NCBI GenBank assembly: GCA_017984435.1
Contig: JAGNZK010000006.1
Span: forward strand, 1 to 64,000
DNA length: 64,000 bases
Direction: 5' to 3'
Source: Nitrosomonas sp.
Lineage (GTDB): Bacteria > Pseudomonadota > Gammaproteobacteria > Burkholderiales > Nitrosomonadaceae
The translations under genes and the position numbers were made by a program. How positions within the stretch are numbered: position 1 is the stretch's first letter; each line of letters opens with the position of its first letter. The notes under the pieces are model-generated. The model was not told the origin of the DNA. It worked only from the letters and a program-made list of their open reading frames with translations, and searched no databases. This document shows positions 19,269-27,944 of the stretch, in pieces.

Positions 19269-20444
19269 TTATATCACTTTTACATCGGGCAATGGAAACC
19301 CGTTAAAATTACTGGCATACGCCGTCGTGTAAGCGCCAGCATTGGGAATATAAATAAAATCACCTTCTTGTATATCACTAGGCAGCATCAGATCATGTAC
19401 TAGAATATCCACTGAGTCACAGGTCGGTCCGGCAACAGACCAAGGGATATTACCGCTTTTACGATCAGTCAGTATCTCATAGCGTAAACCTTCTGTAATC
19501 TCGATGACGCCGCCAAACATACCGGCATCCCAATACATCCAGCGCTTTCCATTACGGGTTGCAGTACCCACCACACGACAAACAAAGTAAGCTGAATCAG
19601 ACACCAAATAGCGCCCGGGTTCTGCCATGATACGAATACTGTCGGGTAAATCGGCGATGGCTTCATTGACGACTTCAGCAATCACTTCAATCGACGGAAT
19701 CGGTTTGACGTGGCGAACTGGATAGCCGCCACCAATGTTAAGCAATCGGGGATTCAATCCTGCAGTCTGCATGTCGGCAAAAACTTTTTTTGCACGCTCA
19801 ATGCCAACTCGCCAGTTTTGAGGGTTACGGCATTGCGAGCCCACGTGGAATGTAACGCCGGCCAGATCTGCTTTGAGTTTTGCAGCTTCCTGAATAATCT
19901 CATGAATATCGGCAAGATGCGTTCCAAATTTGCCCGCTAATGGCCAGTCACTACCGATATTCGGGGTATCAATGCGCAGATACATCTTAGCATCGGGTTT
20001 GACACTAACGATTTTGCGCAATTCTTCCACACTATCAAGTACATACCATTCTACGCCTTTAGCTGCGGCATATTCAAGGTAAGCGCGAGATTTCATCGGA
20101 TTACTGTAAAATATTTCAGCTGCGGGCACACCCAGGCTTAGTAACAAATCAAGTTCGGCAATAGAGGCGATTTCGAAGCCGGCGCCTTCTTCAATCAGTG
20201 CTTTTAGCACACGATGGTCGGGATTCGCCTTGACGGCATAATGCGGATGAACTCGTGGCATTGCAGTTTTAAATCGTCGGGTTTTATACCGGACAATATT
20301 GCTATCAACCAATAAAAACGGGCGCTGGTAGCCTTTTTTCAGTACATTCTGAACATGCTTGAAATTTAGACTGATTTCAGGATGAGTATCAAATAGGACT
20401 TCAGATGGATCGGGTTTTTGAAGTGTGGATGAAAGTATAGACAT
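19269..20444 (-). CDS. Ornithine-type PLP-dependent decarboxylase (alanine-racemase fold)
   Basis: The 391-residue protein belongs to the fold-type III group with eukaryotic ornithine decarboxylase. The PLP lysine is in HYAVKANPD, the PLP phosphate-binding glycines are in LNIGGGYPV, and the catalytic cysteine/substrate aspartate is in GPTCDSVDIL. Members decarboxylate ornithine, lysine or both, giving putrescine or cadaverine. Which substrate it uses cannot be settled by eye, though the short form and CDSVD favour ornithine. It has a strong ribosome site (AAGGAG). A 21-codon reading frame with a perfect Shine-Dalgarno sequence lies just upstream and may regulate it. Confidence 0.88.
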   Translation of the reverse strand: MSILSSTLQKPDPSEVLFDTHPEISLNFKHVQNVLKKGYQRPFLLVDSNIVRYKTRRFKTAMPRVHPHYAVKANPDHRVLKALIEEGAGFEIASIAELDLLLSLGVPAAEIFYSNPMKSRAYLEYAAAKGVEWYVLDSVEELRKIVSVKPDAKMYLRIDTPNIGSDWPLAGKFGTHLADIHEIIQEAAKLKADLAGVTFHVGSQCRNPQNWRVGIERAKKVFADMQTAGLNPRLLNIGGGYPVRHVKPIPSIEVIAEVVNEAIADLPDSIRIMAEPGRYLVSDSAYFVCRVVGTATRNGKRWMYWDAGMFGGVIEITEGLRYEILTDRKSGNIPWSVAGPTCDSVDILVHDLMLPSDIQEGDFIYIPNAGAYTTAYASNFNGFPLPDVKVI

Positions 20445-20465
20445 GAGTGTGCTCCTTAAAAAACA

Positions 20466-20531
20466 CTACGTTTCAGGAATATGAACATTGACTAGATCAA
20501 CTGGAGCAAAAAAGTTCTTAATACATATCAT
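20466..20531 (-). CDS. Putative 21-residue leader peptide of the decarboxylase gene
   Basis: On the minus strand AAAAGGAGGTCATC precedes an ATG, the best Shine-Dalgarno match in the neighbourhood. The frame encodes MICIKNFFAPVDLV and seven more residues, ending in PET. The stop lies 21 bp before the start codon of the decarboxylase, which has its own AAGGAG. This arrangement resembles polyamine-responsive leader peptides such as speFL, although the sequence is not related as far as I can see. It may be a translated uORF that controls transcription or translation of the decarboxylase in response to ornithine or polyamines. Confidence 0.6.
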   Translation of the reverse strand: MICIKNFFAPVDLVNVHIPET

Positions 20532-20813
20532 GATGACCTCCTTTTAGTGAGTTTATTTATTTCCAATTTGCACGCATTATAGTCTGCATTTCGAGTAAAT
20601 CAAGTGTTTTTTGTGTCAAAATTATTTTTTGACATAATCAATATATATAATTAAAAACAATAAGTTGTATATTTATTAATTGTGCTGGATTTGACGGTAT
20701 TTTTTAAAGAAAGTTTATATCGGTTTTGCATTTTTTTAGACGATGACTAATTCCAGTACTAAACGATATGTTTTACTTCATCTATTCGGATGATTGTATT
20801 TTCGGGTGATTTT

Positions 20814-22067
20814 CTAATGCCACTGTAATCTTAGGTAACCATCTACTTTTTCATTAAATCTGAAGTGAAACCGATTTTCTCCCGGGTGAGTTGCTTGTTG
20901 TTGCAGAAGAAGCTTGAACGGACCGGCGGCAGAATGTGACTCCTCGATGCGCAATTTTCCAGGGCGTGGTGAAAAAAATTTTAATTCAAACCGGCCTGGG
21001 CTAATTTCCCGTAATAACGGCGCAAATGGCCTGGCGAGCGGTTCACCGATGAACACGCCTTGTCCGGGCCAGGCCACACTTTTCCAATAGGCTTCAATGG
21101 CACTGGCACCTGATGCGTAATGAAACATAGCAATGGCGGGGGAGGGGAATTTTTGCGGATAGCTGCATGGCTCGACGACGGTACCGTAGCTCGCTGTCGC
21201 GCCGGCTTCCAGCCAGCGCAAGCTACTCATCTGAAGAGAATCGGTGAGCATGCCGCCGGCTGATGTTAGGTGGTCTGCTAGCGCACCTGGCAGAAAACCC
21301 AGCGTTTGCAACATAGGCACTTCAGTTAATCCGGTAAAGTAGAAAAATACATCCTGATGATCGGAAATGACGTTGGTTTCAAGTACCTGTATAGAAAAAA
21401 CACCGGCCAGATCTTTTGCAGTCTGCGCAAAACTAATCGCACGGCTATTACGCGCTTTATCTGAAGTACTTAATAAATAAGCCCGGCCCTTGGGGAAGCT
21501 ATGGTCTGATGCGATACCTCGGTCAATCAACGCCTTGACCTGTTCAAAGGAGGTTCCAGCCAGCATCATGGCAGGGCGCAACTTGTAATCATTGAATGGA
21601 TACAGGCTTGCTGCATTGAAATAGAGATTAGGTGCTGTCGGTTCACATTTCTTCGCGCAAAATTTTCTATCGAAACCAAATGCCAGGGCAGAAGTCAGCG
21701 ACATGCAACCCACCCGATAGGGAGCAGTCCATGCAACTGCATATGCCTGCACATGAGAAGGAGTAAGCCGATCAATGATAGCTTTCAGTTGCTTGAATTC
21801 TTTCGGTGTCATGACACTGCGCTCTGGCGGGAAGTGCAGGTGAATCATATTAGTTTCAGGAATCTGCCGTGCTCGCTGGTAGTAGCTACCTATTTGACGG
21901 GATAACGGATCGTCATCATTGACGATGATAGCAATGTCGTTCGGTTCCAATCCGGTGCGTGGTAAGGAGATGTGCTTTTGTGCTTCGGCAGAGAGCGTGG
22001 TAGAAAATAAAACGAGCGCCCAGATAGCAACGAGTCGTTTGATCAACTGTAAACTTTTTTGTGTCAA
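20814..22067 (-). CDS. Exported protein of the TIGR03790 family
   Basis: The 417-residue protein has a signal peptide (LVAIWALVLFSTTLSAEA). Soon after it comes the family hallmark NDIAIIVNDDDPLSRQIGSYYQRARQIPETNMI, found in uncharacterised exported proteins called TIGR03790. The C-terminal 80 residues form a beta-rich tail. The function is unknown. It lies 31 bp from dcd, on the same strand, and may share its transcript, although no functional link is evident. The 280 bp upstream of the leader peptide, between this gene and the decarboxylase, are AT-rich and hold no gene. Confidence 0.75.
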   Translation of the reverse strand: MTQKSLQLIKRLVAIWALVLFSTTLSAEAQKHISLPRTGLEPNDIAIIVNDDDPLSRQIGSYYQRARQIPETNMIHLHFPPERSVMTPKEFKQLKAIIDRLTPSHVQAYAVAWTAPYRVGCMSLTSALAFGFDRKFCAKKCEPTAPNLYFNAASLYPFNDYKLRPAMMLAGTSFEQVKALIDRGIASDHSFPKGRAYLLSTSDKARNSRAISFAQTAKDLAGVFSIQVLETNVISDHQDVFFYFTGLTEVPMLQTLGFLPGALADHLTSAGGMLTDSLQMSSLRWLEAGATASYGTVVEPCSYPQKFPSPAIAMFHYASGASAIEAYWKSVAWPGQGVFIGEPLARPFAPLLREISPGRFELKFFSPRPGKLRIEESHSAAGPFKLLLQQQATHPGENRFHFRFNEKVDGYLRLQWH

Positions 22068-22098
22068 TATTAAAACGTCTCCGCATCCGCCTAAAACT

Positions 22099-22665
22099 TT
22101 AAATTTTCGGCAATGTCACACCCTGCTGCCCTTGGTATTTGCCACCTCGATCTTTGTAAGAAGTTTCACAGACTTCATCCGATTCAAAAAAAATGACTTG
22201 CGCAACACCTTCGTTGGCATAGATTTTAGCGGGCAGGGGGGTGGTGTTGGAGAATTCCAGCGTGACATAGCCTTCCCATTCCGGTTCAAAAGGGGTGACA
22301 TTGACGATAATGCCGCAGCGTGCATAGGTGGATTTACCCAAACAGATGGTCAATATATTGCGCGGAATACGGAAATATTCCACCGTACGTGCCAGTGCAA
22401 AGGAATTGGGTGGAATGATGCAAATATCGCTTTTGACATCAACGAATGAATTCGAATCAAAATTTTTCGGATCGACGATGGTGGAATTGATATTGGTGAA
22501 CAACTTGAATTCATCCGAGCAACGAATATCGTAGCCGTAGCTTGACGTGCCGTAGGAAACGATGCGCTGATGATCTTTCTGGCGAATCTGATCAGGCTCA
22601 AATGGCTCAATCATGCCATGCGCTTGCGCCATCCGACGTATCCATTTATCTGATTTAATCGTCAT
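22099..22665 (-). CDS. dcd: dCTP deaminase
   Basis: The 188-residue protein matches Dcd: [11 protein letters not shown] at the start, [13 protein letters not shown], the catalytic region [16 protein letters not shown] and [10 protein letters not shown] with the active-site Glu in [20 protein letters not shown]. It deaminates dCTP to dUTP, the main route to dUMP for ThyA. It lies 13 bp downstream of apbC in the conserved apbC-dcd arrangement of betaproteobacteria. Confidence 0.96.
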   Translation of the reverse strand: MTIKSDKWIRRMAQAHGMIEPFEPDQIRQKDHQRIVSYGTSSYGYDIRCSDEFKLFTNINSTIVDPKNFDSNSFVDVKSDICIIPPNSFALARTVEYFRIPRNILTICLGKSTYARCGIIVNVTPFEPEWEGYVTLEFSNTTPLPAKIYANEGVAQVIFFESDEVCETSYKDRGGKYQGQQGVTLPKI

Positions 22666-22678
22666 GCTTTAACCTTTT

Positions 22679-23767
22679 CTAGTCATTTTCCATGATGATC
22701 TTGGCGAACAATTCCGAATGATCTTCCGCAGATTCAGCCACTTTAACAGCGACTCGCCGTGCAATTAGCCGGTATATCTCGGCTATTTTCCCATCCGGTT
22801 CGGCGACGACGCTGGGCTTTCCCAGATCCGTATGCTCGCGGATTTTGATATCGAGCGGTAATGCGCCGAGAAACTCTACATTGTAATCTCGGCACATTTT
22901 CTCACCGCCACCGGTGCCAAAGATAGGCTCAGTGTGTCCGCATTGTGAGCAGGTATGCGTGCTCATGTTTTCCACGATGCCAAAGATCGGGATGCCTACT
23001 TTCTCAAACATTTTTAAACCCTTGCGCGCATCGAGCAAGGCGATATCTTGCGGCGTGGTGACGATGACTGCGCCTGTCACGGGGATTTTTTGTGCCAGCG
23101 TCAACTGAATATCTCCGGTACCGGGTGGTAAATCGACGACGAGATAGTCCACGTCTTTCCAATTGGTATCGTTCAATAATTGCTGCAATGCTTGGGTAAC
23201 CATCGGGCCGCGCCAAACCATCGGGGTTTCGACATCGATCAACAGACCGATGGACATGGCCTGAATGCCGTGTGCCAGGACTGGCTCCATGGTTTTGCCA
23301 TCGAGCGATTCCGGATGATGGGTGATTCCCAGCATCTGCGGTTGTGACGGGCCATAAATATCCGCATCCAGAATACCCACGGACGCACCTTCTGCCGCCA
23401 ATGCCAAAGCCAGATTGACTGCTGTCGCCGATTTTCCGACACCACCCTTGCCGGATGCCACCGCAATGATATTTTTAACGCCGGGAATGAGCTTGACGCC
23501 GCGTTGCACGCTGTGTGGAATAATTTTGCTGCTGACTGCTACCTGAATATTTCCGATGCCCGGAATTGACTTCAGTGCCTCAATAATCTGTTTCTGCACG
23601 TTATTCCTGACACTGTTGGCTGGATAACCCAACTCGATGTCAATGGATACATTATTCTGATCAATTTGAATAGTGCGTACTGCTTGTGCGGTAACGTAAT
23701 CCTTACCTGTGGTTGGATCGATGGTTTGCCCGAGTATGGATTGTATGTGTTGCTCAGAAATGGTCAC
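22679..23767 (-). CDS. apbC: Iron-sulfur cluster carrier protein ApbC (Mrp)
   Basis: The 362-residue P-loop protein has an N-terminal MIP18/DUF59-like domain (residues 1-90). The Mrp/NBP35 ATPase domain follows, with the deviant Walker A ASGKGGVGKSATAVNL and the cluster-binding cysteine pair CSQCGH. It delivers Fe-S clusters to apoproteins in the cytoplasm. It is divergent from metG by 125 bp, a pairing common in beta- and gammaproteobacteria. Confidence 0.94.
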   Translation of the reverse strand: MTISEQHIQSILGQTIDPTTGKDYVTAQAVRTIQIDQNNVSIDIELGYPANSVRNNVQKQIIEALKSIPGIGNIQVAVSSKIIPHSVQRGVKLIPGVKNIIAVASGKGGVGKSATAVNLALALAAEGASVGILDADIYGPSQPQMLGITHHPESLDGKTMEPVLAHGIQAMSIGLLIDVETPMVWRGPMVTQALQQLLNDTNWKDVDYLVVDLPPGTGDIQLTLAQKIPVTGAVIVTTPQDIALLDARKGLKMFEKVGIPIFGIVENMSTHTCSQCGHTEPIFGTGGGEKMCRDYNVEFLGALPLDIKIREHTDLGKPSVVAEPDGKIAEIYRLIARRVAVKVAESAEDHSELFAKIIMEND

Positions 23768-23892
23768 TGCAGAACTCCTTTGTGCTGCTGGTTAGCGGTT
23801 AATAATTTAATACAGGGATGGTAACAAATATCAGGAATGTGTACACAGTTTGTTACAATTAGCCTTTATTCAATCCGGTTTGCGAGCAGCTA

Positions 23893-25998
23893 ATGAACAA
23901 GCGAAAAATTCTGGTCACTTCTGCGCTGCCTTATGCCAATGGCAGCATCCATTTAGGTCATTTGGTGGAATATATTCAAACGGATATCTGGGTGCGATTT
24001 CAGAAAATGCGCGGGCATACGGTCTACTATGTGTGCGCGGACGATACGCATGGTACACCGATCATGCTACGCGCGGAAAAAGAGGGCATTACGCCGGAAG
24101 CTTTGATTGCGCGTGTACATAGTGAACATTTCGGGGATTTTACGGGCTTCCACATCCGATTTGATAACTATTACAGCACGCATTCAACGGAAACGCGGCA
24201 TTTTTCCGAGGATATCTATGGCAAGCTCAAAGCTGCCGGTTTGATCGCAGTGCGTGGCATCGAACAGCTCTATGATCCGGTCAAAAACATGTTTCTGCCT
24301 GACCGGTTTGTCAAAGGGGAGTGCCCGAAATGTGCCGCCAAAGACCAGTATGGCGATTCCTGCGAAGCCTGCGGCGCGGCTTATGCGCCGACGGAACTCA
24401 AGAATCCCTATTCCGCCGTATCTGGCGCCAAACCAGTTAAAAAATCGTCGGAGCATTATTTCTTCAGTTTATCGGATCCGCGCTGCGCGGATTTTTTGCG
24501 CCGTTGGACTCGTGAAGCCGATCATTTGCAGCCGGAAGCCGCCAATAAAATGCGCGAATGGTTGGGAGAGGCAGGAGAAAACAAGCTTTCCGATTGGGAT
24601 ATTTCACGCGATGCGCCTTATTTTGGTTTTGAAATACCCGATGCACCGGGTAAGTATTTTTATGTCTGGCTGGATGCGCCGGTTGGTTATATGGGTAGTT
24701 TCAAGCATTTATGCGAACGTGAACACCTCGATTTTGATGCATTCTGGCAGCAGGCATCGGATACCGAGTTGTATCATTTTATCGGCAAGGATATTTTATA
24801 TTTTCATGCATTGTTCTGGCCAGCCATGCTGCAGAATGCCGGCTATCGTACGCCGACCAAGATTTTTGCGCATGGTTTTCTCACCGTGAATGGTGAAAAA
24901 ATGAGCAAATCGCGCGGCACGTTCATTACGGCGCAAAGCTATCTGAAGCAAGGCCTGAATCCGGAATGGCTGCGTTATTACTACGCGGCAAAACTCAATA
25001 GCACGCTGGAAGATATCGATCTGAATCTGGAAGATTTTGTCGCGCGCGTCAACTCCGATCTGGTCGGTAAGTTTATTAATATTGCCAGTCGTTGCGCGGG
25101 TTTTATCAGTAAGCGGTTTGATGGCAGGCTTGCGGATGGTGCGCAGTATCAACAATTGCAATCCTTGATGAATGAACGCTTTGCTACTTGGCGTCCCGAT
25201 TCCATTGAGAAAGCGTTTGAAGAAAGAGAATTTTCATCTGCGATTCGCCAGATCATGAAATTTGCTGACGAAGCAAATGAAATGATTCACGAATTGGCGC
25301 CGTGGGAAATTGCCAAGAATCCTGATAGAGGAGAAGAGTTACAGCGAGTCTGTAGCTTGGGCATACAACTTTTCTATGTGCTATCGCGCTACCTGAAACC
25401 GATCTTGCCGGAAACGGTGAAGCAGATTGAGGTTTTTCTGAATTGTGAGCCGTTGACTTGGCCCGAGTTGGGTGAGGGGCAGCCGGTCTCAGACTTATTG
25501 CTGCCTGCAGGGCATACTATCCATATTTATCAACATTTGATGACACGCATTGATGCTAAACAAATTGACGCATTGATTGCCGCCAATACGCAAAGCTTGG
25601 CGCCCGCAACGCAAGATGCGCCGGTGCGGCATGCGGAGAAACAGCAACACGCCATTACACCCGTTGCTGAGACGATCTCCATTGATGACTTTAGCAAAAT
25701 TGATTTGCGTGTGGCAAAAATTGTTAATGCCGAGCACGTGCCGGGAGCGGAGAAACTGCTGAAATTGACGCTGGATATCGGCAATGAACAGCGCACGGTG
25801 TTCGCCGGTATCAAATCCGCGTATGACCCGGAGCAACTGAAAGGGCGCCATACCGTCATGGTGGCAAATCTTGCGCCACGGCAAATGAAATTCGGTTTAT
25901 CGGAAGGCATGGTGCTGGCAGCCGGTGGCGGCAATCCGGGTGAGTTATTTATTCTTGCTCCGGATGCCGGTGCGCAGCCAGGAATGCGGGTTAAGTAA
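23893..25998 (+). CDS. metG: Methionyl-tRNA synthetase
   Basis: The 701-residue protein is a full-length MetG. The HIGH-type motif is in [12 protein letters not shown], a zinc knuckle [18 protein letters not shown] follows at about residues 143-160, and KMSKSRGTF is the second catalytic motif. The anticodon-binding helices come next. A C-terminal tRNA-binding EMAP-II-like domain (residues about 595-701, [20 protein letters not shown]) dimerises the enzyme. It charges both initiator and elongator tRNA-Met. Confidence 0.97.
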   Translation: MNKRKILVTSALPYANGSIHLGHLVEYIQTDIWVRFQKMRGHTVYYVCADDTHGTPIMLRAEKEGITPEALIARVHSEHFGDFTGFHIRFDNYYSTHSTETRHFSEDIYGKLKAAGLIAVRGIEQLYDPVKNMFLPDRFVKGECPKCAAKDQYGDSCEACGAAYAPTELKNPYSAVSGAKPVKKSSEHYFFSLSDPRCADFLRRWTREADHLQPEAANKMREWLGEAGENKLSDWDISRDAPYFGFEIPDAPGKYFYVWLDAPVGYMGSFKHLCEREHLDFDAFWQQASDTELYHFIGKDILYFHALFWPAMLQNAGYRTPTKIFAHGFLTVNGEKMSKSRGTFITAQSYLKQGLNPEWLRYYYAAKLNSTLEDIDLNLEDFVARVNSDLVGKFINIASRCAGFISKRFDGRLADGAQYQQLQSLMNERFATWRPDSIEKAFEEREFSSAIRQIMKFADEANEMIHELAPWEIAKNPDRGEELQRVCSLGIQLFYVLSRYLKPILPETVKQIEVFLNCEPLTWPELGEGQPVSDLLLPAGHTIHIYQHLMTRIDAKQIDALIAANTQSLAPATQDAPVRHAEKQQHAITPVAETISIDDFSKIDLRVAKIVNAEHVPGAEKLLKLTLDIGNEQRTVFAGIKSAYDPEQLKGRHTVMVANLAPRQMKFGLSEGMVLAAGGGNPGELFILAPDAGAQPGMRVK

Positions 25999-26012
25999 CC
26001 GGCATCGCGTCG

Positions 26013-26375
26013 ATGGATCTGACCGAACACATCAGACAACGCGAGCTTGCGTTGTTGCACACCGATCTGATGGCAAATCCTGCGTTGATTAATGAACTGT
26101 TGTCTGCCGACTTTGAAGAAATCAGCAGCAGCGGGGCGGTGAATTCAAGAAATGACGTGGTCAACTGGTTGCTGAGCAAGGATCAGCATATTCAGTGGGC
26201 ACTGACTGATTTCAGAATCAGAGTGTTAGCCGATGATTGGGTGTTGGCGCACTATATCGCACAAAAGTGCAATGATCCGAATGTCACCGGCAAAGGGTCG
26301 ATCAGAACCTCGATTTGGCAACATCAGGGGAATCATTGGAAAATGGTATTTCATCAGGCATCCAGGAAAAGTTAA
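26013..26375 (+). CDS. NTF2-like / DUF4440-type protein
   Basis: The 120-residue protein has the cone-like NTF2 fold pattern: an N-terminal helix (LLSADFEEISSSGAV with a conserved Asp-Phe), then NDVVNWLLS, and C-terminal strands ending in SIWQHQGNHWKMVFHQAS. Such proteins are small-molecule binding or enzymatic, often of unknown function. It begins 14 bp after metG and 24 bp before the yggS-like gene, so it is likely in that transcript. Confidence 0.75.
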   Translation: MDLTEHIRQRELALLHTDLMANPALINELLSADFEEISSSGAVNSRNDVVNWLLSKDQHIQWALTDFRIRVLADDWVLAHYIAQKCNDPNVTGKGSIRTSIWQHQGNHWKMVFHQASRKS

Positions 26376-26399
26376 CGTTTCGAATAACAGGAGAATGCA

Positions 26400-27149
26400 G
26401 TGGAACTCAACGAAGAGCAGCAACTCAACGAAATCAAAGCCAATCTTACAACCGTTCAGCAGCGTATCGTCGATACCTGCCAGCGGATTGGCCGCGATCC
26501 CGCCAGCGTGCGGCTTTTGCCGGTCACTAAAACCGTATCTGCTGAGCGATTACGCATTGCCTATGCGGCAGGTTGCCTTGAAATGGGTGAAAACAAGATT
26601 CAGGAAGCACGCGAAAAATCCGAAGCGCTGAAGGACCTGGACATCAAATGGTCGATCATCGGCCATCTGCAAACCAACAAAGCCAAATACTTGGCGCGCT
26701 TTGCCAATGAATTCCAAGCACTCGACAGCCTGAAAGTCGCCGAAGAGCTCGATAAACGTCTGCAAAATGAAGGACGGGCAATTGATGTCTATGTGCAAGT
26801 CAATAGCTCTGGCGAAGAAAGCAAATTCGGCTTGCCGCCGGAAGCCGTGCGCGATTTTGTCCAAAGCTTGCCGCAATTTTCATCGCTACGCATTAAGGGC
26901 TTAATGACGCTCGCCATCTTCTCATCCGATCACGATCGCGTGCGCGAATGCTTTATCAAAATGCGGGAAATCCAAGCCATGCTGCGCCAGGAAGCGCCGG
27001 CGGGATTGTCGTTCGACGAGTTATCGATGGGTATGTCGGGAGATTATGAACTGGCGATTGAAGAAGGTGCAACCGTTGTGCGGGTCGGGCAGGCTATTTT
27101 TGGTAAACGACCGTTACCGGATAGTCATTATTGGCCTGGGCTTGGATAA
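26400..27149 (+). CDS. YggS-family PLP homeostasis protein
   Basis: The 249-residue protein matches the YggS/PLPBP family: a single alanine-racemase-like barrel with the PLP lysine in LLPVTKTV. GENKIQEAREKSE, KWSIIGHLQTNKAKY and GLMTLAIFS, and SMGMSGDYELAIEEGATVVRVG, complete the family signature. It keeps PLP in balance rather than acting as an enzyme. The GTG start at 26400 has AGGAGAATGCA upstream. Confidence 0.93.
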   Translation: MELNEEQQLNEIKANLTTVQQRIVDTCQRIGRDPASVRLLPVTKTVSAERLRIAYAAGCLEMGENKIQEAREKSEALKDLDIKWSIIGHLQTNKAKYLARFANEFQALDSLKVAEELDKRLQNEGRAIDVYVQVNSSGEESKFGLPPEAVRDFVQSLPQFSSLRIKGLMTLAIFSSDHDRVRECFIKMREIQAMLRQEAPAGLSFDELSMGMSGDYELAIEEGATVVRVGQAIFGKRPLPDSHYWPGLG

Positions 27150-27169
27150 ACTGATAGTGGACTCGATGC

Positions 27170-27868
27170 ATGAGAACAACATTAATTACAGGTACGAATC
27201 GTGGCATTGGACTTGAATTTGTCCGGCAATACGCCATGGGCGGTTGGTGGGTTTTTGCTTGCTGCCGCAATCCGGTAACAGCCGAGGCGCTGAATCGTTT
27301 AGCCGCGCAATATCCGGATCAGATAACCATTCATGCATTGGATGTAGCCAATCATGCGCAGATTGAACAATTATCTCAGGCGTTATCCAATCAGACGATT
27401 GATTTGTTGATCAATAATGCCGGTGTTTATCCGCCGGGGCAGGGCGATACTTTCGGGAAAACGGATTATGCCGCATGGGCGTATGCTTTTGAGATCAATA
27501 CCATGGCGCCGCTTAAAATGGCTGAGGCTTTCATTCAGCAAATTTCCGGAAGTCAGCTCAAGACCATCATCACGATTACCAGCAAGATGGGCAGCATCGC
27601 AGACAATCGTGGTGGCGGCAGTTATATCTACCGTTCCAGCAAATCGGCGGTGAATATCGTGATGAAGAGTTTAGCGATTGATTTGCAAGCGCAGCGGATT
27701 ACAGCCGTTTTATTGCATCCGGGATGGGTCAGAACCGATATGGGTGGTCCCAATGGATTGATTTCGACCGAGCAAAGTGTCACCGGTATGCGTCACGTCA
27801 TCAGCAATCTGAGATTTGAGGATTCAGGCAAGTTTTATGCGTTTGATGGGCAGATTGTGCCTTGGTAA
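27170..27868 (+). CDS. Short-chain dehydrogenase/reductase
   Basis: The 232-residue SDR has the cofactor motif TGTNRGIGLEF, NNAGVYPP, and the catalytic Tyr-Lys pair in YIYRSSKSAVN. It resembles the C-factor/sniffer-like SDR group with an NAD(P)H cofactor; the substrate is unknown. The last 71 bp recur, diverged, at 33942-34012, beyond the accessory block that starts right after this gene. It is 20 bp downstream of the yggS-like gene. Confidence 0.9.
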   Translation: MRTTLITGTNRGIGLEFVRQYAMGGWWVFACCRNPVTAEALNRLAAQYPDQITIHALDVANHAQIEQLSQALSNQTIDLLINNAGVYPPGQGDTFGKTDYAAWAYAFEINTMAPLKMAEAFIQQISGSQLKTIITITSKMGSIADNRGGGSYIYRSSKSAVNIVMKSLAIDLQAQRITAVLLHPGWVRTDMGGPNGLISTEQSVTGMRHVISNLRFEDSGKFYAFDGQIVPW

Positions 27869-27944
27869 CCGATTTAGGAATTGTGTGGCGGTATATTGTC
27901 GACAAAAAAACTGAGCTTGATATATTTATTGTTAACAAGAATTC

